This document shows, piece after piece, positions 45,908 to 54,941 of a stretch of 64,000 nt of DNA. The DNA is taken from assembly GCF_036178145.1 (NCBI RefSeq), contig NZ_CP108067.1:1116001-1180000 (forward strand), read 5' to 3'. Within the stretch, counting starts at the first letter, position 1, and the number at the start of each line of letters is the position of its first letter. Position numbers and translations under genes: made by a program. The notes beneath the pieces were generated by a model, which saw nothing but the letters and a program-made list of their open reading frames with translations, was not told the origin of the DNA and did not search any database. The stretch comes from Streptomyces sp. NBC_00273 (GTDB lineage Bacteria > Actinomycetota > Actinomycetes > Streptomycetales > Streptomycetaceae).

Positions 45908-47297
45908 AGTGGTGGAAGCCGGACCGGGGCGCGGCGGCCGGTTCGGGCGGGGGCGTGGCCGTCAGGTGTTCCACGGCCGCGCGCAGGTCGGTGACGAGCA
46001 GGGCCATCTGATCGCGGGTCACGCCGTGCCGGACGAGGACGCGTTGGATGACCGTGTCGTCGCGGTCGGCGGGCAGCGGGTACGAGGGCACCTGCCAGCC
46101 GCGCATGCGCAGCCGGTCGGAGAGGTCGTAGAGGTTGAAGGGGCTGGCGTCCGGGTCGGTGAGTGTGTAGGAGACGGCGGGCAGGGCGCCCTGGCCGTCG
46201 TAGAGGAGGGTGAAGGGGCCCATGTCGGCGATCTGCCGGGCGAGGTACTGGGCGGTGTCGGCGCAGGCCTCCTGGACCCGCCGGTAGCCGGCCCGGCCCA
46301 GGCGCAGGAACAGGTAGTACTGCGCGATGATCTCGCCGCCCGGCCGGGAGAAGTTGAGGGCGAAGGTCGGCATGTCGCCGCCGAGGTAGTCGACGTTGAA
46401 GACGAGGTCGGCGGGGAGCAGGTCGGCGGTGCGCCAGACGATCCAGCCGACTCCCAGCGGCGCGAGCCCGTACTTGTGGCCGGAGGTGTTGACGGAGGCG
46501 ACGCGCTCCAGCCGGAAGTCCCACACCACGTCCGGGTGGAGGAAGGGCGCCACGAACCCGCCGCTCGCACCGTCCACGTGGATGGGGACGTCCCAGCCGT
46601 GCTCGGCCTGGATCCGGTCGAGCTCGGCGGCGATCTCGGCGACCGGCTCGTAGTCGCAGGTGTACGTGACGCCGAGGATGGCGACGACGCCGATGGTGTT
46701 CTCGTCGACGTGCTCGGCGAGCTGATGAGCCTGCAGGCCGGTGGCGCCGGCCTCGATCGGGACCTGTCGCAGTTCGACGTCGAAGTAGCGGGCGAACTTC
46801 TCCCAGCAGATCTGGACCGGGCCGCACACCAGGTTGGGTCGGTCGGTGGAAAGGCCCGCGGCGCGGCGGCGCTCGCGCCAACGCCATTTGAGGGCGAGGC
46901 CGCCGAGCATGGCGGCCTCGCTGGAACCGGTGGTGGAGCAGCCGGCCGCGGTGGTGCCGGCGGGGGCGTTCCACAGGTCGGCCAGGATGTTGACGCAGCG
47001 GGACTCGATCTCGGCGGTCTGCGGGTACTCGTCCTTGTCGATCATGTTCTTGTCGAGGCAGACGTTCATCAGGCGGTGCACGCCCTCGTCCGACCAGGTG
47101 GTGCAGAAGGTGGCCAGGTTCTGGGCCGCGTTGCCGTCCAGGAGCAGCTCGTTGCGGAGCAGTTCGTAGACGACCTCGGTGGGCGAGTGGTCCTCAGGAA
47201 TCCTGTACTTGGGGAGGATCTGGCCGCTCAGCGTGGACGTGAACACGTCCGTGTCGGCGTCCTGGGCGCGTACGTCCTTCGTCTCATGAAGAGCCAT
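45906..47297 (-). CDS. gadB: glutamate decarboxylase
   Basis: A 463-residue PLP enzyme converting glutamate to GABA with consumption of a proton. The PLP lysine is Lys275 in NTSGHKYG. Other family blocks are GCSTTGSSEAAMLGGLALKWRW, HVDGASGGFVAPF and SRPGGEIIAQYYLFLRLG. It is close in size and sequence to the E. coli GadB type. The C-terminal tail is Pro-rich. ATG at 47297; GGACTAT repeats lie just upstream of it. No antiporter gene is in the window, so it may serve GABA metabolism. Confidence 0.93.
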   Translation of the reverse strand: MALHETKDVRAQDADTDVFTSTLSGQILPKYRIPEDHSPTEVVYELLRNELLLDGNAAQNLATFCTTWSDEGVHRLMNVCLDKNMIDKDEYPQTAEIESRCVNILADLWNAPAGTTAAGCSTTGSSEAAMLGGLALKWRWRERRRAAGLSTDRPNLVCGPVQICWEKFARYFDVELRQVPIEAGATGLQAHQLAEHVDENTIGVVAILGVTYTCDYEPVAEIAAELDRIQAEHGWDVPIHVDGASGGFVAPFLHPDVVWDFRLERVASVNTSGHKYGLAPLGVGWIVWRTADLLPADLVFNVDYLGGDMPTFALNFSRPGGEIIAQYYLFLRLGRAGYRRVQEACADTAQYLARQIADMGPFTLLYDGQGALPAVSYTLTDPDASPFNLYDLSDRLRMRGWQVPSYPLPADRDDTVIQRVLVRHGVTRDQMALLVTDLRAAVEHLTATPPPEPAAAPRSGFHH

Positions 47298-47301
47298 ATC
47301 G

Positions 47302-47326
47302 GGACTATAGACATAAAAAGGACTAT
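47302..47326 (-). repeat. direct GGACTAT repeats upstream of gadB
   Basis: GGACTAT occurs at 47302-47308 and 47320-47326, 18 bp apart, in an AT-rich patch just before the gadB start on its promoter side. They could be a binding site or -10/-35-like sequence. Confidence 0.4.
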
Positions 47327-47419
47327 GGCCGGGCAGGACGGACAGGGGCGCGGGCCGGGACCCGGACCGGGCCCGGCGGTTCGAGCGCCGCCGCGTCCCG
47401 TTCCACCCGCTCGCGGCGG

Positions 47420-48148
47420 TCAGTCGCGGGCCTGGAGGTACCTGTCCAGTTCGGCCGCGCCCGCCAGCAGGGCGCGGCCGCGGGCGGAGAGGCGGGCGCG
47501 CCAGGCGGTCAGGGCGGACTCCAGGGGTGCCAGGCCGCCCGCCGTGCGGACCTGCGCGAGCAGGGGGGCGATCTGTTCCAGCAGGTGGCCGCCGCGGCGG
47601 AGTTGGTGGGCCAGGCGGGCGTCCCGGACGTCGGCCTCGCCGTACACGCGGTACCCGGTCAGCGGGTCGCGGCGCGGGCGGACCAGCCCGGCGCGTTCCC
47701 ATGCGCGCAGGGTCGCGGGCCGGAGACCGAGTTCGCGGGCGAGCGGCCCGATGAACGTGGCGCCGGACGTGGCTCCCGGCTCGAATGCCGCACCGGTGGG
47801 CGCCAGGGCGCGCAGGGCGTTCTCCACGGCTTCGAGGGTCCGCCGGTCGGCGAGGAGTTCGGCGTGGGTCCCGTCGATGAGGCGGAAGGCCTCCTCGGCC
47901 GCGCCCTCGTTCACGGCCCGCATGATCGATGCCGCCGTCCGGTGCCCGTGGCCCGGTACGAGGGCGAGGAACGCGGCCAGCGCGCGTGCGTGCAGCGGAG
48001 TGTAGGTGCGGTAGCCCTGGGCGGTCCGGTCCGAGGCCGGGAGGATGCCGGCCTCCTCGTAGTTCCTGATCGCTTGCGTGGACAGACCGTGCACGCGCGC
48101 CAGGTCGACCGGCCGAAGCCGTCGGCCGCTTTGAAGGTTTTGGGTCAC
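47420..48148 (-). CDS. MerR-type regulator, TioE-like with two HTH modules
   Basis: A 242-residue regulator with two MerR-like winged helices. The first, LRPVDLARVHGLSTQAIRNYEEAGILPASD, is at the N-terminus, and the second, GPLARELGLRPATLRAWERAGLVRPRRDPLTGYRVYGEADV, in the middle. This pattern is known from TioE-family regulators. GTG at 48148 is chosen by homology; it lacks a clear ribosome binding site. It is divergent from the erythromycin-esterase-like gene across a perfect palindrome, so it should control that gene and itself. Confidence 0.82.
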   Translation of the reverse strand: MTQNLQSGRRLRPVDLARVHGLSTQAIRNYEEAGILPASDRTAQGYRTYTPLHARALAAFLALVPGHGHRTAASIMRAVNEGAAEEAFRLIDGTHAELLADRRTLEAVENALRALAPTGAAFEPGATSGATFIGPLARELGLRPATLRAWERAGLVRPRRDPLTGYRVYGEADVRDARLAHQLRRGGHLLEQIAPLLAQVRTAGGLAPLESALTAWRARLSARGRALLAGAAELDRYLQARD

Positions 48149-48185
48149 GAATCCCACGATAGAGCGGAAAAGTTTCCACCGAAGG

Positions 48186-48203
48186 TTCAACGATAGCGTT
48201 GAA
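48186..48203. promoter_or_regulatory. TTCAACG-ATAG-CGTTGAA operator of the divergent pair
   Basis: A perfect 7-bp arm palindrome lies in the 58-bp spacer. It spans TAGCGT (48194-48199), the probable -10 of the esterase-like gene, placing the operator directly over the promoter, as MerR activators do. Confidence 0.75.
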
Positions 48204-48206
48204 GGC

Positions 48207-49460
48207 ATGCTCACCGACATCAAGGACATCGCCCGCGCCGTCGACGCCGCCACCGTGAGGGAACCGTTCGCGGCCCCACCGCGGCTGCTCGCCCTCGGCG
48301 AGCCCACCCACGGCGAGGACACCCTGCTCGAAGTGCGCAACGAGCTCTTCCGGCAGCTCGTCGCGCAAGGGGGCTACCGGACGATCGCGATCGAGAGCGA
48401 CTGCCTGGCGGGCCTGCTGGTCGACGCGTACGTCACCTCGGGCACCGGCAGCCTCGACGAGGTCATGGAGCGCGGCTTCAGCCACGGGTTCGGCGCATCG
48501 GCCGCCAATCGCGAACTCGTCCGCTGGATGCGGGCGTTCAACGAGGGCCGGCCCGCGCCCGAGCGGCTCCGCTTCGCCGGGATCGACGGCCCGTTGGAGA
48601 TGGCGGGCGCCGCGAGTCCCCGGCAGGCCCTCACCGCGCTCCACGACCACCTCGCCCGCCACGTCGACGCCGAGCTGCTCCCCTGCACCGCGCAGACGCT
48701 CGACCGCCTGCTCGGCGCCGACGACCGGTGGACCGAACCCGCCGCGATGCTGGACCCGGCCCGGTCCACGGGGCGGTCCGCCGAGGCCCGGGAGCTACGG
48801 CTGCTCGCCGATGACCTGGTGGCGCTGCTGGAGGAGCAGGCGCCGCACCTGGTCGCCGCGACTTCCCCGGAGGACCTGGACCGGGCCCACCTGTACGGAC
48901 GCACTGCCACCGGCCTGCTGCACTACCACCACTGGATGGCCGACACCTCGGCGGCCCGCATGACCCGGCTGGTGGGCCTGCGGGGCCGGATGATGGCCGA
49001 CAACCTCCTCGCCCTCGCCGCCCGGGGCCCGGTCCTCGTCCACGCCCACAACGCCCACCTCCAGCGGGAGAAGAGCGCGATGCGGATGGGCGGCAGGCCT
49101 CTGGAGTGGTGGAGCGCCGGTGCGCTGGTGAGCGCCCGGCTCGGCAGGGAGTACGCCTTCGTGGCCACGGCCGTCGGCACGATCCGGCACCGGGGAGTGG
49201 ACGCGCCGCCGCCGGACACCCTCGAAGGCCTCCTGTACGCACTCCCGGACGACCGCTGCTTCGTCGACGCCCGTCGGCTGGCCGCCTCCCTGGGCGACGC
49301 ACCGGCGCCGGCACCCCGGGTCTCCCCCTGGTTCGGCTACGCCCCGCTCGATCCGGCCCACTTGGCCACGATCGACGGGGTCGTGTTCATCAAGGATCTT
49401 CCGGAGGTCCCGGCCGCATCCACCCCGGAGTCACCCGGTACGCCCTCGAACCGAGCCTGA
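48207..49460 (+). CDS. erythromycin esterase-like family protein
   Basis: A 417-residue protein of the Ere/succinoglycan-biosynthesis family, whose founding members hydrolyse the macrolide lactone ring. The catalytic-type motifs are RLLALGEPTHGEDTLLEVRNELF, AIESDCLAGLLVDAYV and HNAHLQREKSAM with conserved His and Glu. Whether it acts on macrolides is not known. Its start ATG follows a -10 element by seven bases, with only GAAGG close by, so a leaderless transcript is likely. It is divergent from the MerR-type regulator. Confidence 0.8.
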   Translation: MLTDIKDIARAVDAATVREPFAAPPRLLALGEPTHGEDTLLEVRNELFRQLVAQGGYRTIAIESDCLAGLLVDAYVTSGTGSLDEVMERGFSHGFGASAANRELVRWMRAFNEGRPAPERLRFAGIDGPLEMAGAASPRQALTALHDHLARHVDAELLPCTAQTLDRLLGADDRWTEPAAMLDPARSTGRSAEARELRLLADDLVALLEEQAPHLVAATSPEDLDRAHLYGRTATGLLHYHHWMADTSAARMTRLVGLRGRMMADNLLALAARGPVLVHAHNAHLQREKSAMRMGGRPLEWWSAGALVSARLGREYAFVATAVGTIRHRGVDAPPPDTLEGLLYALPDDRCFVDARRLAASLGDAPAPAPRVSPWFGYAPLDPAHLATIDGVVFIKDLPEVPAASTPESPGTPSNRA

Positions 49461-49552
49461 CGCTCTGCTTCCAGCCGACTCTGCAGTGTGATCCCGCACA
49501 TAGCGCCCCCCTCACTCAGAAGAAATTACTGTCGGGTAGGCTTTGTCCCGCA

Positions 49553-49597
49553 GATCTTCCCGTCCGGACCCCCGGAGCCGCTCCGGACGGGAAGATC
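49553..49597 (+). terminator. perfect 16-bp hairpin before melC1
   Basis: GATCTTCCCGTCCGGA and its complement pair completely around a 13-nt loop, followed by a T-rich stretch. It terminates the esterase-like gene, or, if melC starts upstream of it, acts as a leader attenuator. A TAGGCT sits just before it (49537-49542). Confidence 0.75.
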
Positions 49598-49681
49598 ATC
49601 TAATTTGTTCTACCGGCAACTTATCGCTGCATGTCCGGATACAGGCCAACCCCCGCCCGAGCCCTGATACCTCTTCGAACC

Positions 49682-50068
49682 ATGAAGAAGATCACTCGCC
49701 GTCAGGCCTTGGGGACAACTGCCGGTGCCCTCACCGTCCTTGGCCTGACCGCTGCTGCCGCGGGCGCCACGAACGCCGCCGCGACCCCCACCGAGCCCAC
49801 CACCCCGGGCACGGTCGACGAGGTCTACCAGGGCCGTCGCATCCAGATCACCGCCGGCGGGGGCAGCCACCACGGCGGCCACCACTCGCCCGGCCAGCCC
49901 ACCGTCCGAATAGACGGCAGGGAGCTGCACGTCATGCGCAACGCCGATGGCACCTGGATCAGCGTCATCAACCACTACGAGACCTTCGCCGACCCGAAGC
50001 TGCTCGCGCGCGCGGCCGTCCGCGATCTCCAGGGCGCCGCCCTCGTTCCCTTCGGAGGTGCGGCATGA
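49682..50068 (+). CDS. melC1: tyrosinase co-factor / copper chaperone MelC1
   Basis: A 128-residue protein with a twin-arginine signal ([13 protein letters not shown]) and the MelC1 fold ([46 protein letters not shown]). It delivers copper to the tyrosinase and carries it through the Tat pathway as a pair; the His-rich loop SHHGGHH lies in the middle. Its stop overlaps the MelC2 start by ATGA. ATG at 49682 lacks a ribosome binding site; a further in-frame ATG at 49631 exists. Confidence 0.92.
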   Translation: MKKITRRQALGTTAGALTVLGLTAAAAGATNAAATPTEPTTPGTVDEVYQGRRIQITAGGGSHHGGHHSPGQPTVRIDGRELHVMRNADGTWISVINHYETFADPKLLARAAVRDLQGAALVPFGGAA

Positions 50069-50922
50069 CCGTCCGCAAGAACCAGGCCACGCTGACCCCC
50101 GAGGAGAAGCGCGCCTTCACCTCGGCGCTGCTGGAGCTCAAGCGCAACGGCAGCTACGACCGCTTCGTCACCACCCACAACGGCTTCATCATGAGCGACA
50201 CCGACTCGGGCGACCGCGTCGGCCACCGCTCCCCCTCCTTCCTGCCGTGGCACCGGCGCTTCCTCTTGGAGTTCGAGGAGGCGCTGCAGAAAGTGGACGC
50301 CAGCGTGGCGCTCCCGTACTGGGACTGGACCGTGGACCGGACCTCTCGCGCCTCCCTCTTCGCCGCCGACTTCCTCGGCGGCACCGGGCGGGCCCGCGAC
50401 GGGCAGGTCATGGACGGACCGTTCGCGTACGCGACGGGCAGGTGGAACATAAACGTGCGGGTGGACGGGCGCGCCTACCTGCGCCGTGACCTCGGCGCGG
50501 CCGTCGCCCAGCTGCCGACGAAGGCCGAGGTGGACGCCGTACTCGCCATGCCGGTCTACGACATGGCGCCCTGGAACAGCTCCTCCAACGGCTTCCGCAA
50601 CAACCTGGAGGGCTGGCGCGGGGCCAACCTGCACAACCGGGTGCACGTGTGGGTCGGCGGGCAGATGTCCACCGGGGTCTCCCCCAACGACCCGGTGTTC
50701 TGGATGCACCACGCCTTCATCGACAAGTTGTGGGCCGACTGGCAAGCCAAGCACCCCCAGTCCACGTACCTGCCGGGTGCGGGCACGCAGAACGTCGTCG
50801 ACCTGAACGACACCATGCGGCCCTGGAACAACGTGACCCCGGCGGACATGCTGGACCACCGGAAGTTCTACACCTTCGACACCGAACCGGCGGCCGCACC
50901 CGCCGCCGCCAGCCAGCGGTAG
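50065..50922 (+). CDS. melC2: tyrosinase MelC2
   Basis: A 285-residue type-3 copper enzyme (EC 1.14.18.1) that oxidises tyrosine to melanin precursors. Cu-A ligands are His38, His54 and His63 ([22 protein letters not shown]). Cu-B ligands lie in [12 protein letters not shown] and [12 protein letters not shown]. No signal is present, as it is exported by MelC1. GGAGGTGCGGC precedes the ATG. The C-terminus is longer than usual with a Pro/Ala tail and overlaps the convergent response regulator gene by 55 bp. Confidence 0.96.
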   Translation: MTVRKNQATLTPEEKRAFTSALLELKRNGSYDRFVTTHNGFIMSDTDSGDRVGHRSPSFLPWHRRFLLEFEEALQKVDASVALPYWDWTVDRTSRASLFAADFLGGTGRARDGQVMDGPFAYATGRWNINVRVDGRAYLRRDLGAAVAQLPTKAEVDAVLAMPVYDMAPWNSSSNGFRNNLEGWRGANLHNRVHVWVGGQMSTGVSPNDPVFWMHHAFIDKLWADWQAKHPQSTYLPGAGTQNVVDLNDTMRPWNNVTPADMLDHRKFYTFDTEPAAAPAAASQR

Positions 50923-51581
50923 TGCAGTTCGGGGCGGCCGACCTGGCCGTACCGGGGGGTGCGGTCCGCGCGGCCGGTGTCCACCAGGTGCTCCAGGTAG
51001 CGGCGGGCGGTGATCCGGGAGATCCCGGCCGCCTCGGCCGCCCCCGCTGCGGTCAGCCCCTCGGGCGCCGACCGCAGTAGCGCGGCGACCCGGTCCAGGG
51101 TCGGCGCGCTCAGCCCCTTGGGGAGCTCGGCCGGGCGGGGCGCGCGCAGGGCCGCCATCGCCCGGTCGACGTCGTCCTGGCCGGCCGCCTCGCCCGCCGT
51201 CTGGCGGAACTCGGCGTACCGCAGGAGCCGTTCGCGCAGGGTGGGGAACGCGAACGGCTTCAGTACGTACTGGACGACGCCGAGGGATACGCTCTCGCGG
51301 ACCACGGCCAGGTCCCGCGCGGAGGTCACCACGATCACGTCGACGGGATGTCCGGCGGCGCGCAGCCCGCGCGCGAAGCGCAGGCCGTGTCCGTCGGGCA
51401 GGCCGAGGTCCAGGAGCAGCAGGTCGACGCCGGTCCGCTCCAGGAACCGGGTGGCCTCGGCGAGCGAGTGGACGGCGCCGACGGCGGTGAAGCCGGGCAC
51501 CCGGCCGATGTAGAGCGCGTGCGCGTCGGCGGCCACCGGATCGTCCTCGACGATCAGTACGCGCACCTCGCCCCCGTTCAT
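50868..51581 (-). CDS. CitB/DctR-type response regulator
   Basis: A 237-residue DNA-binding response regulator. The receiver (about 5-125) opens VRVLIVEDDPVAADAHALYI with the acidic pocket and LLLLDLGLPDGHG carrying the phospho-Asp at about residue 57. The output domain is a winged helix of the CitB type (LTAAGAAEAAGISRITARRYLEHLV). It works with the sensor kinase encoded immediately upstream, overlapping by 4 bp. The divergent DctA-type transporter gene is the obvious target. It is convergent with melC2. Confidence 0.88.
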   Translation of the reverse strand: MNGGEVRVLIVEDDPVAADAHALYIGRVPGFTAVGAVHSLAEATRFLERTGVDLLLLDLGLPDGHGLRFARGLRAAGHPVDVIVVTSARDLAVVRESVSLGVVQYVLKPFAFPTLRERLLRYAEFRQTAGEAAGQDDVDRAMAALRAPRPAELPKGLSAPTLDRVAALLRSAPEGLTAAGAAEAAGISRITARRYLEHLVDTGRADRTPRYGQVGRPELHYRWLAAAGAAAGSVSKV

Positions 51582-53194
51582 CGCCGGCCTCCCGGGTCCG
51601 CAACCGGTGCGGGCACGATCGGCAGCCGGACCGTGAACTCCGCGCCACCGCCCGGACCCTGCGCGGCGACCACCGCGCCGCCGTAGCGCTCCACCACTTG
51701 CCGGACCAGTGCGAGGCCGAGGCCGCGGCCCTCGCCCTTGCCGGACCAGCCCCGGCGGAACACGTCCACCCCCTCGGGCAGTCCGGGTCCGTTGTCCGCG
51801 ACCCGCAGCAACAGCTCGTCCGACTCGGGCCGCAGCGTCACCGCGATCCGGGCCCCCGGTACGGCGGTGAGCGCGTCGACCGCGTTGTCGATGAGGTTGC
51901 CGAGCACGGTGACCAGGTCCCGGGCCGGCGGCAGCCCGCCCCCTTCGGCGAGGCTGCGGCTGTCGGCGGTGACGACCAGCTCGACGCCCCGTTCGTGTGC
52001 CTGGGCGGCCTTGCCCAGCAGCAGCGCCACCAGCACCGGCTCCCCCACCGCGGTGACCACCTCGTCGGTGAGGGCCTGGGCGAGTTCCAGCTCGGCGGTG
52101 GCGAAGTCGACCGCCTCGTCCGCACGACCGAGTTCGATGAGCGAGACCACGGTGTGCAGTCGGTTGGCCGCCTCGTGGGCCTGGGAGCGCAGCGCCTGGG
52201 TGAAGCCCCGCTCGTGGTCCAGTTCGCCGGTCAGCGCCTGCAGTTCCGTGTGGTCGCGCAAGGTGACCACGGTACCCCGGCGGCCGCCGCCCGCGACCGG
52301 CGAGCTGTTGACCACCAGCACCCGGTCCGCGGTCAGGTGCACCTCGTCCACCCGGGGCCGGTCCGAGAGCAGGGCCCCGGTGAGCGGGGCCGGCAGACCG
52401 AGGTCGGCGACCCCGGTGCCGGTGACCTCCCCCGGCAGACCCAGCAGTTCACGTCCGGCGTCGTTGATCAAGGTGATCCGGCGCTGCCCGTCGAGCATCA
52501 GCAGCCCCTCGCGGACCCCGTGCAGGGCCGCCTGGTGGTAGTCGTACATCCGGCTGAGCTCTGCCGCGTTCATTCCATGAGTGTGGCGGCGGAGCCTCGC
52601 GTTGACGACGTACGTGCCCACGCCGCCGAGGGCTAGCGCGCCGCCCGCGACCCAGGCGAGGGCGGAGAGCTGCGCGGCGAGCCGGTCACTGATGGCGCGG
52701 ACGGTGATCCCCGCGCTGACCAGGCCGATGATCCGGCCCTCGTCCTGGAGCGGGGTGACCACGCGGATGGAGGGGCCGAGGGTGCCGGTGTACGTCTCGC
52801 TGAAGGTCTCGCCGCGCAGCGCGGGGGCGGTGTTGCCCATGAATTGCTCGCCGATCCGGCGCGGGTCGGGGTGCGTCCAGCGCCGCCCCTCGGGAGACAT
52901 GATCGTCACGAAGGCCACGCCGGAGTCCTCGCGGACCCGCTCGGCGTAGGGCTGGAGCCCGACGGACGGGTCGATCCCGCGCGCCGCTCCCCGTACGGCC
53001 TCACGCACGGACGGCGAGTCGGCCACCGCTCGGGCAACGGCCCCGGCCTGACGCCGGGCGGCCTCCTCGGCCTGGCCCCGGGCCGTGGCGTACGCGAAGA
53101 CGGCGCAGCCCGCGACGACCACGGCGACCAGCAGCACCTGCATGGCGAAGAGCTGGCCGGCGAGGCTGCGCGGGGGGCGGGGGAAACGGAACAT
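51578..53194 (-). CDS. CitA/DcuS-type sensor histidine kinase
   Basis: A 538-residue membrane kinase. Two TM helices (about 12-35 and about 180-205) flank an extracytoplasmic Cache/PAS-like ligand domain with EDSGVAFVTIMSPEGRRWTHPDP and SETYTGTLGPSIRVVTPL. Then come a cytosolic PAS (about 225-340) and the H box RSQAHEAANRLHTVVSLIELG with phospho-His, and a HATPase with NLIDNAVDALT, DNGPGLPEGVD and GRGLGLALVRQVVERYGG. Such kinases sense citrate or C4-dicarboxylates. It is coupled to the response regulator and divergent from the transporter. Confidence 0.9.
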   Translation of the reverse strand: MFRFPRPPRSLAGQLFAMQVLLVAVVVAGCAVFAYATARGQAEEAARRQAGAVARAVADSPSVREAVRGAARGIDPSVGLQPYAERVREDSGVAFVTIMSPEGRRWTHPDPRRIGEQFMGNTAPALRGETFSETYTGTLGPSIRVVTPLQDEGRIIGLVSAGITVRAISDRLAAQLSALAWVAGGALALGGVGTYVVNARLRRHTHGMNAAELSRMYDYHQAALHGVREGLLMLDGQRRITLINDAGRELLGLPGEVTGTGVADLGLPAPLTGALLSDRPRVDEVHLTADRVLVVNSSPVAGGGRRGTVVTLRDHTELQALTGELDHERGFTQALRSQAHEAANRLHTVVSLIELGRADEAVDFATAELELAQALTDEVVTAVGEPVLVALLLGKAAQAHERGVELVVTADSRSLAEGGGLPPARDLVTVLGNLIDNAVDALTAVPGARIAVTLRPESDELLLRVADNGPGLPEGVDVFRRGWSGKGEGRGLGLALVRQVVERYGGAVVAAQGPGGGAEFTVRLPIVPAPVADPGGRR

Positions 53195-53237
53195 GGCGCT
53201 CAGTGTGCACCGGGTCGTGAACTCAATGAACGCAAGG

Positions 53238-53251
53238 GTGACCGGGGTCAC
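53238..53251. promoter_or_regulatory. GTGACC-GG-GGTCAC palindrome between sensor kinase and transporter
   Basis: A perfect 14-bp inverted repeat in the 105-bp divergent spacer, 49 bp upstream of the transporter start. A candidate response-regulator site. Confidence 0.5.
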
Positions 53252-53299
53252 AAGCCTGGGCGATGGTCTCCCCGAACGTAATCACCACCGGGAGGCATC

Positions 53300-54715
53300 G
53301 TGGCCGCCAGACGCGACAGAACGCACTATCTCTACATCGCGGTGATCGGCGCGGTGCTGCTCGGCATCGCCGTCGGCTTCGCCGCCCCCGGCGTGGCCGT
53401 GGAGCTCAAACCGCTGGGCACCGGTTTCGTCAACCTCATCAAGATGATGATCTCGCCCGTGATCTTCTGCACGATCGTGCTGGGCATCGGATCCGTGCGC
53501 AAAGCCGCCAAGGTGGGTGCCGTGGGCGGGCTCGCCCTCGGCTACTTCATGGTCATGTCCACGGTGGCCCTGGCCATCGGACTACTGGTCGGCAACCTCC
53601 TGGACCCCGGCAGCGGGCTGCACCTGACCGAGGCGGCGCGCAGCGCGGGCGAGGCGCAGGCCAAGGCGGGCGGGGCCGAGAGCACGCCGGAGTTCCTGCT
53701 CGGGATCATTCCGACCACGCTCGTGTCCGCCTTCACCGGCGGCGAGGTGCTGCAGACGCTGCTGGTGGCGCTGCTCTGCGGATTCGCGCTCCAGGCCATG
53801 GGCGCGGCGGGCGAGCCGGTGCTGCGGGGCATCGGGCACGTCCAGAAGATGGTCTTCCGGGTACTCGCGATGATCATGTGGGCGGCTCCGGTGGGCGCCT
53901 TCGGGGCGATCGCGGCGGTGGTCGGCGCCACCGGCATCGACGCGCTGAAGTCCCTGGCCGTCATCATGATCGGCTTCTACACGACCTGCCTGCTCTTCGT
54001 GTTCGTGGTCCTGGGGACGCTGCTCCGGGTGTGCACCGGGGTCAGCGTCTTCGCCCTGCTGCGCTATCTGGGCCGGGAGTTCCTGCTGATCCTCTCGACC
54101 TCCTCCTCCGAGTCGGCGCTGCCCCGGCTGATCGCGAAGATGGAGCACCTGGGGGTCTCCCGACCGGTCACCGGGATCACCGTGCCGACCGGATACTCCT
54201 TCAACCTGGACGGGACGGCCATCTATCTGACGATGTCCTCGCTGTTCGTCGCCGAGGCGATGGGCAAGCCGCTGGCGCTGGGCGAGCAGATCTCGCTCCT
54301 GCTGTTCATGATCATCGCCTCGAAGGGCGCGGCCGGGGTCACCGGCGCGGGCCTGGCCACCCTCGCCGGCGGACTGCAGTCGCACCGGCCGGAACTGGTC
54401 GACGGCGTCGGCCTGATCGTGGGCATCGACCGGTTCATGAGCGAGGCCCGGGCCCTGACGAACTTCGCGGGCAACGCGGTCGCCACGGTGCTCATCGGGA
54501 CGTGGACGAAGGAACTCGACCACGCACGCGCCCGCGAAGTCCTCGCAGGACGGCTGCCGTTCGACGAGAGCACGTTGGTGGACGACGGGCACGGGGCACC
54601 GCAGCAGGACGCACCCGCGCAGTCCGCCGCGGCCGACGGCTCCGACGGCTCCAATGGAACCCCGAGTTCCGTACCGCAGCCCTCGGTCACCCCCAAGGAC
54701 GGGGTGCCGGTCTAG
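53300..54715 (+). CDS. dicarboxylate/amino acid:cation symporter (DctA-like)
   Basis: A 471-residue transporter of the DAACS family. Eight or so membrane segments, a serine-rich re-entrant motif (LILSTSSSESALPRLIAKME) and the substrate helix region (YSFNLDGTAIYLTMSSLFVAEAMG, IASKGAAGVTGAG, IDRFMSEARALTNFAGNAVAT) are all present and intact. It imports C4-dicarboxylates with protons or sodium. GTG at 53300 follows GGGAGG. It is divergent from the CitA/DcuS-like two-component system, which likely controls it. The cytoplasmic C-terminal tail is Ser/Asp-rich. A terminator follows. Confidence 0.93.
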   Translation: MAARRDRTHYLYIAVIGAVLLGIAVGFAAPGVAVELKPLGTGFVNLIKMMISPVIFCTIVLGIGSVRKAAKVGAVGGLALGYFMVMSTVALAIGLLVGNLLDPGSGLHLTEAARSAGEAQAKAGGAESTPEFLLGIIPTTLVSAFTGGEVLQTLLVALLCGFALQAMGAAGEPVLRGIGHVQKMVFRVLAMIMWAAPVGAFGAIAAVVGATGIDALKSLAVIMIGFYTTCLLFVFVVLGTLLRVCTGVSVFALLRYLGREFLLILSTSSSESALPRLIAKMEHLGVSRPVTGITVPTGYSFNLDGTAIYLTMSSLFVAEAMGKPLALGEQISLLLFMIIASKGAAGVTGAGLATLAGGLQSHRPELVDGVGLIVGIDRFMSEARALTNFAGNAVATVLIGTWTKELDHARAREVLAGRLPFDESTLVDDGHGAPQQDAPAQSAAADGSDGSNGTPSSVPQPSVTPKDGVPV

Positions 54716-54730
54716 CCGGTACGCCCCCAC

Positions 54731-54779
54731 GGGCCGACCGGGCAGGGCTCGCCCCCACGGTGCCCAGCCCGGTCGGCCC
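54731..54779 (+). terminator. terminator hairpin of the transporter gene
   Basis: GGGCCGACCGGGC and GCCCGGTCGGCCC pair over 13 bp with a 23-nt loop, 15 bp after the stop. Confidence 0.75.
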
Positions 54780-54941
54780 GCCGCATTCTCCGCACTTGCA
54801 CCCATAGTCGGTATTCGGCCACCGATATCCGAACCCCCCGGCTGTAAAAGGTACTTCCGTAACAGGCTGTGTGCATGACATCTTGCGTCCACCACTCGTT
54901 TCGTTCGACCCGGCCTGACCACCGGGTCTTCGGAGGACGCA

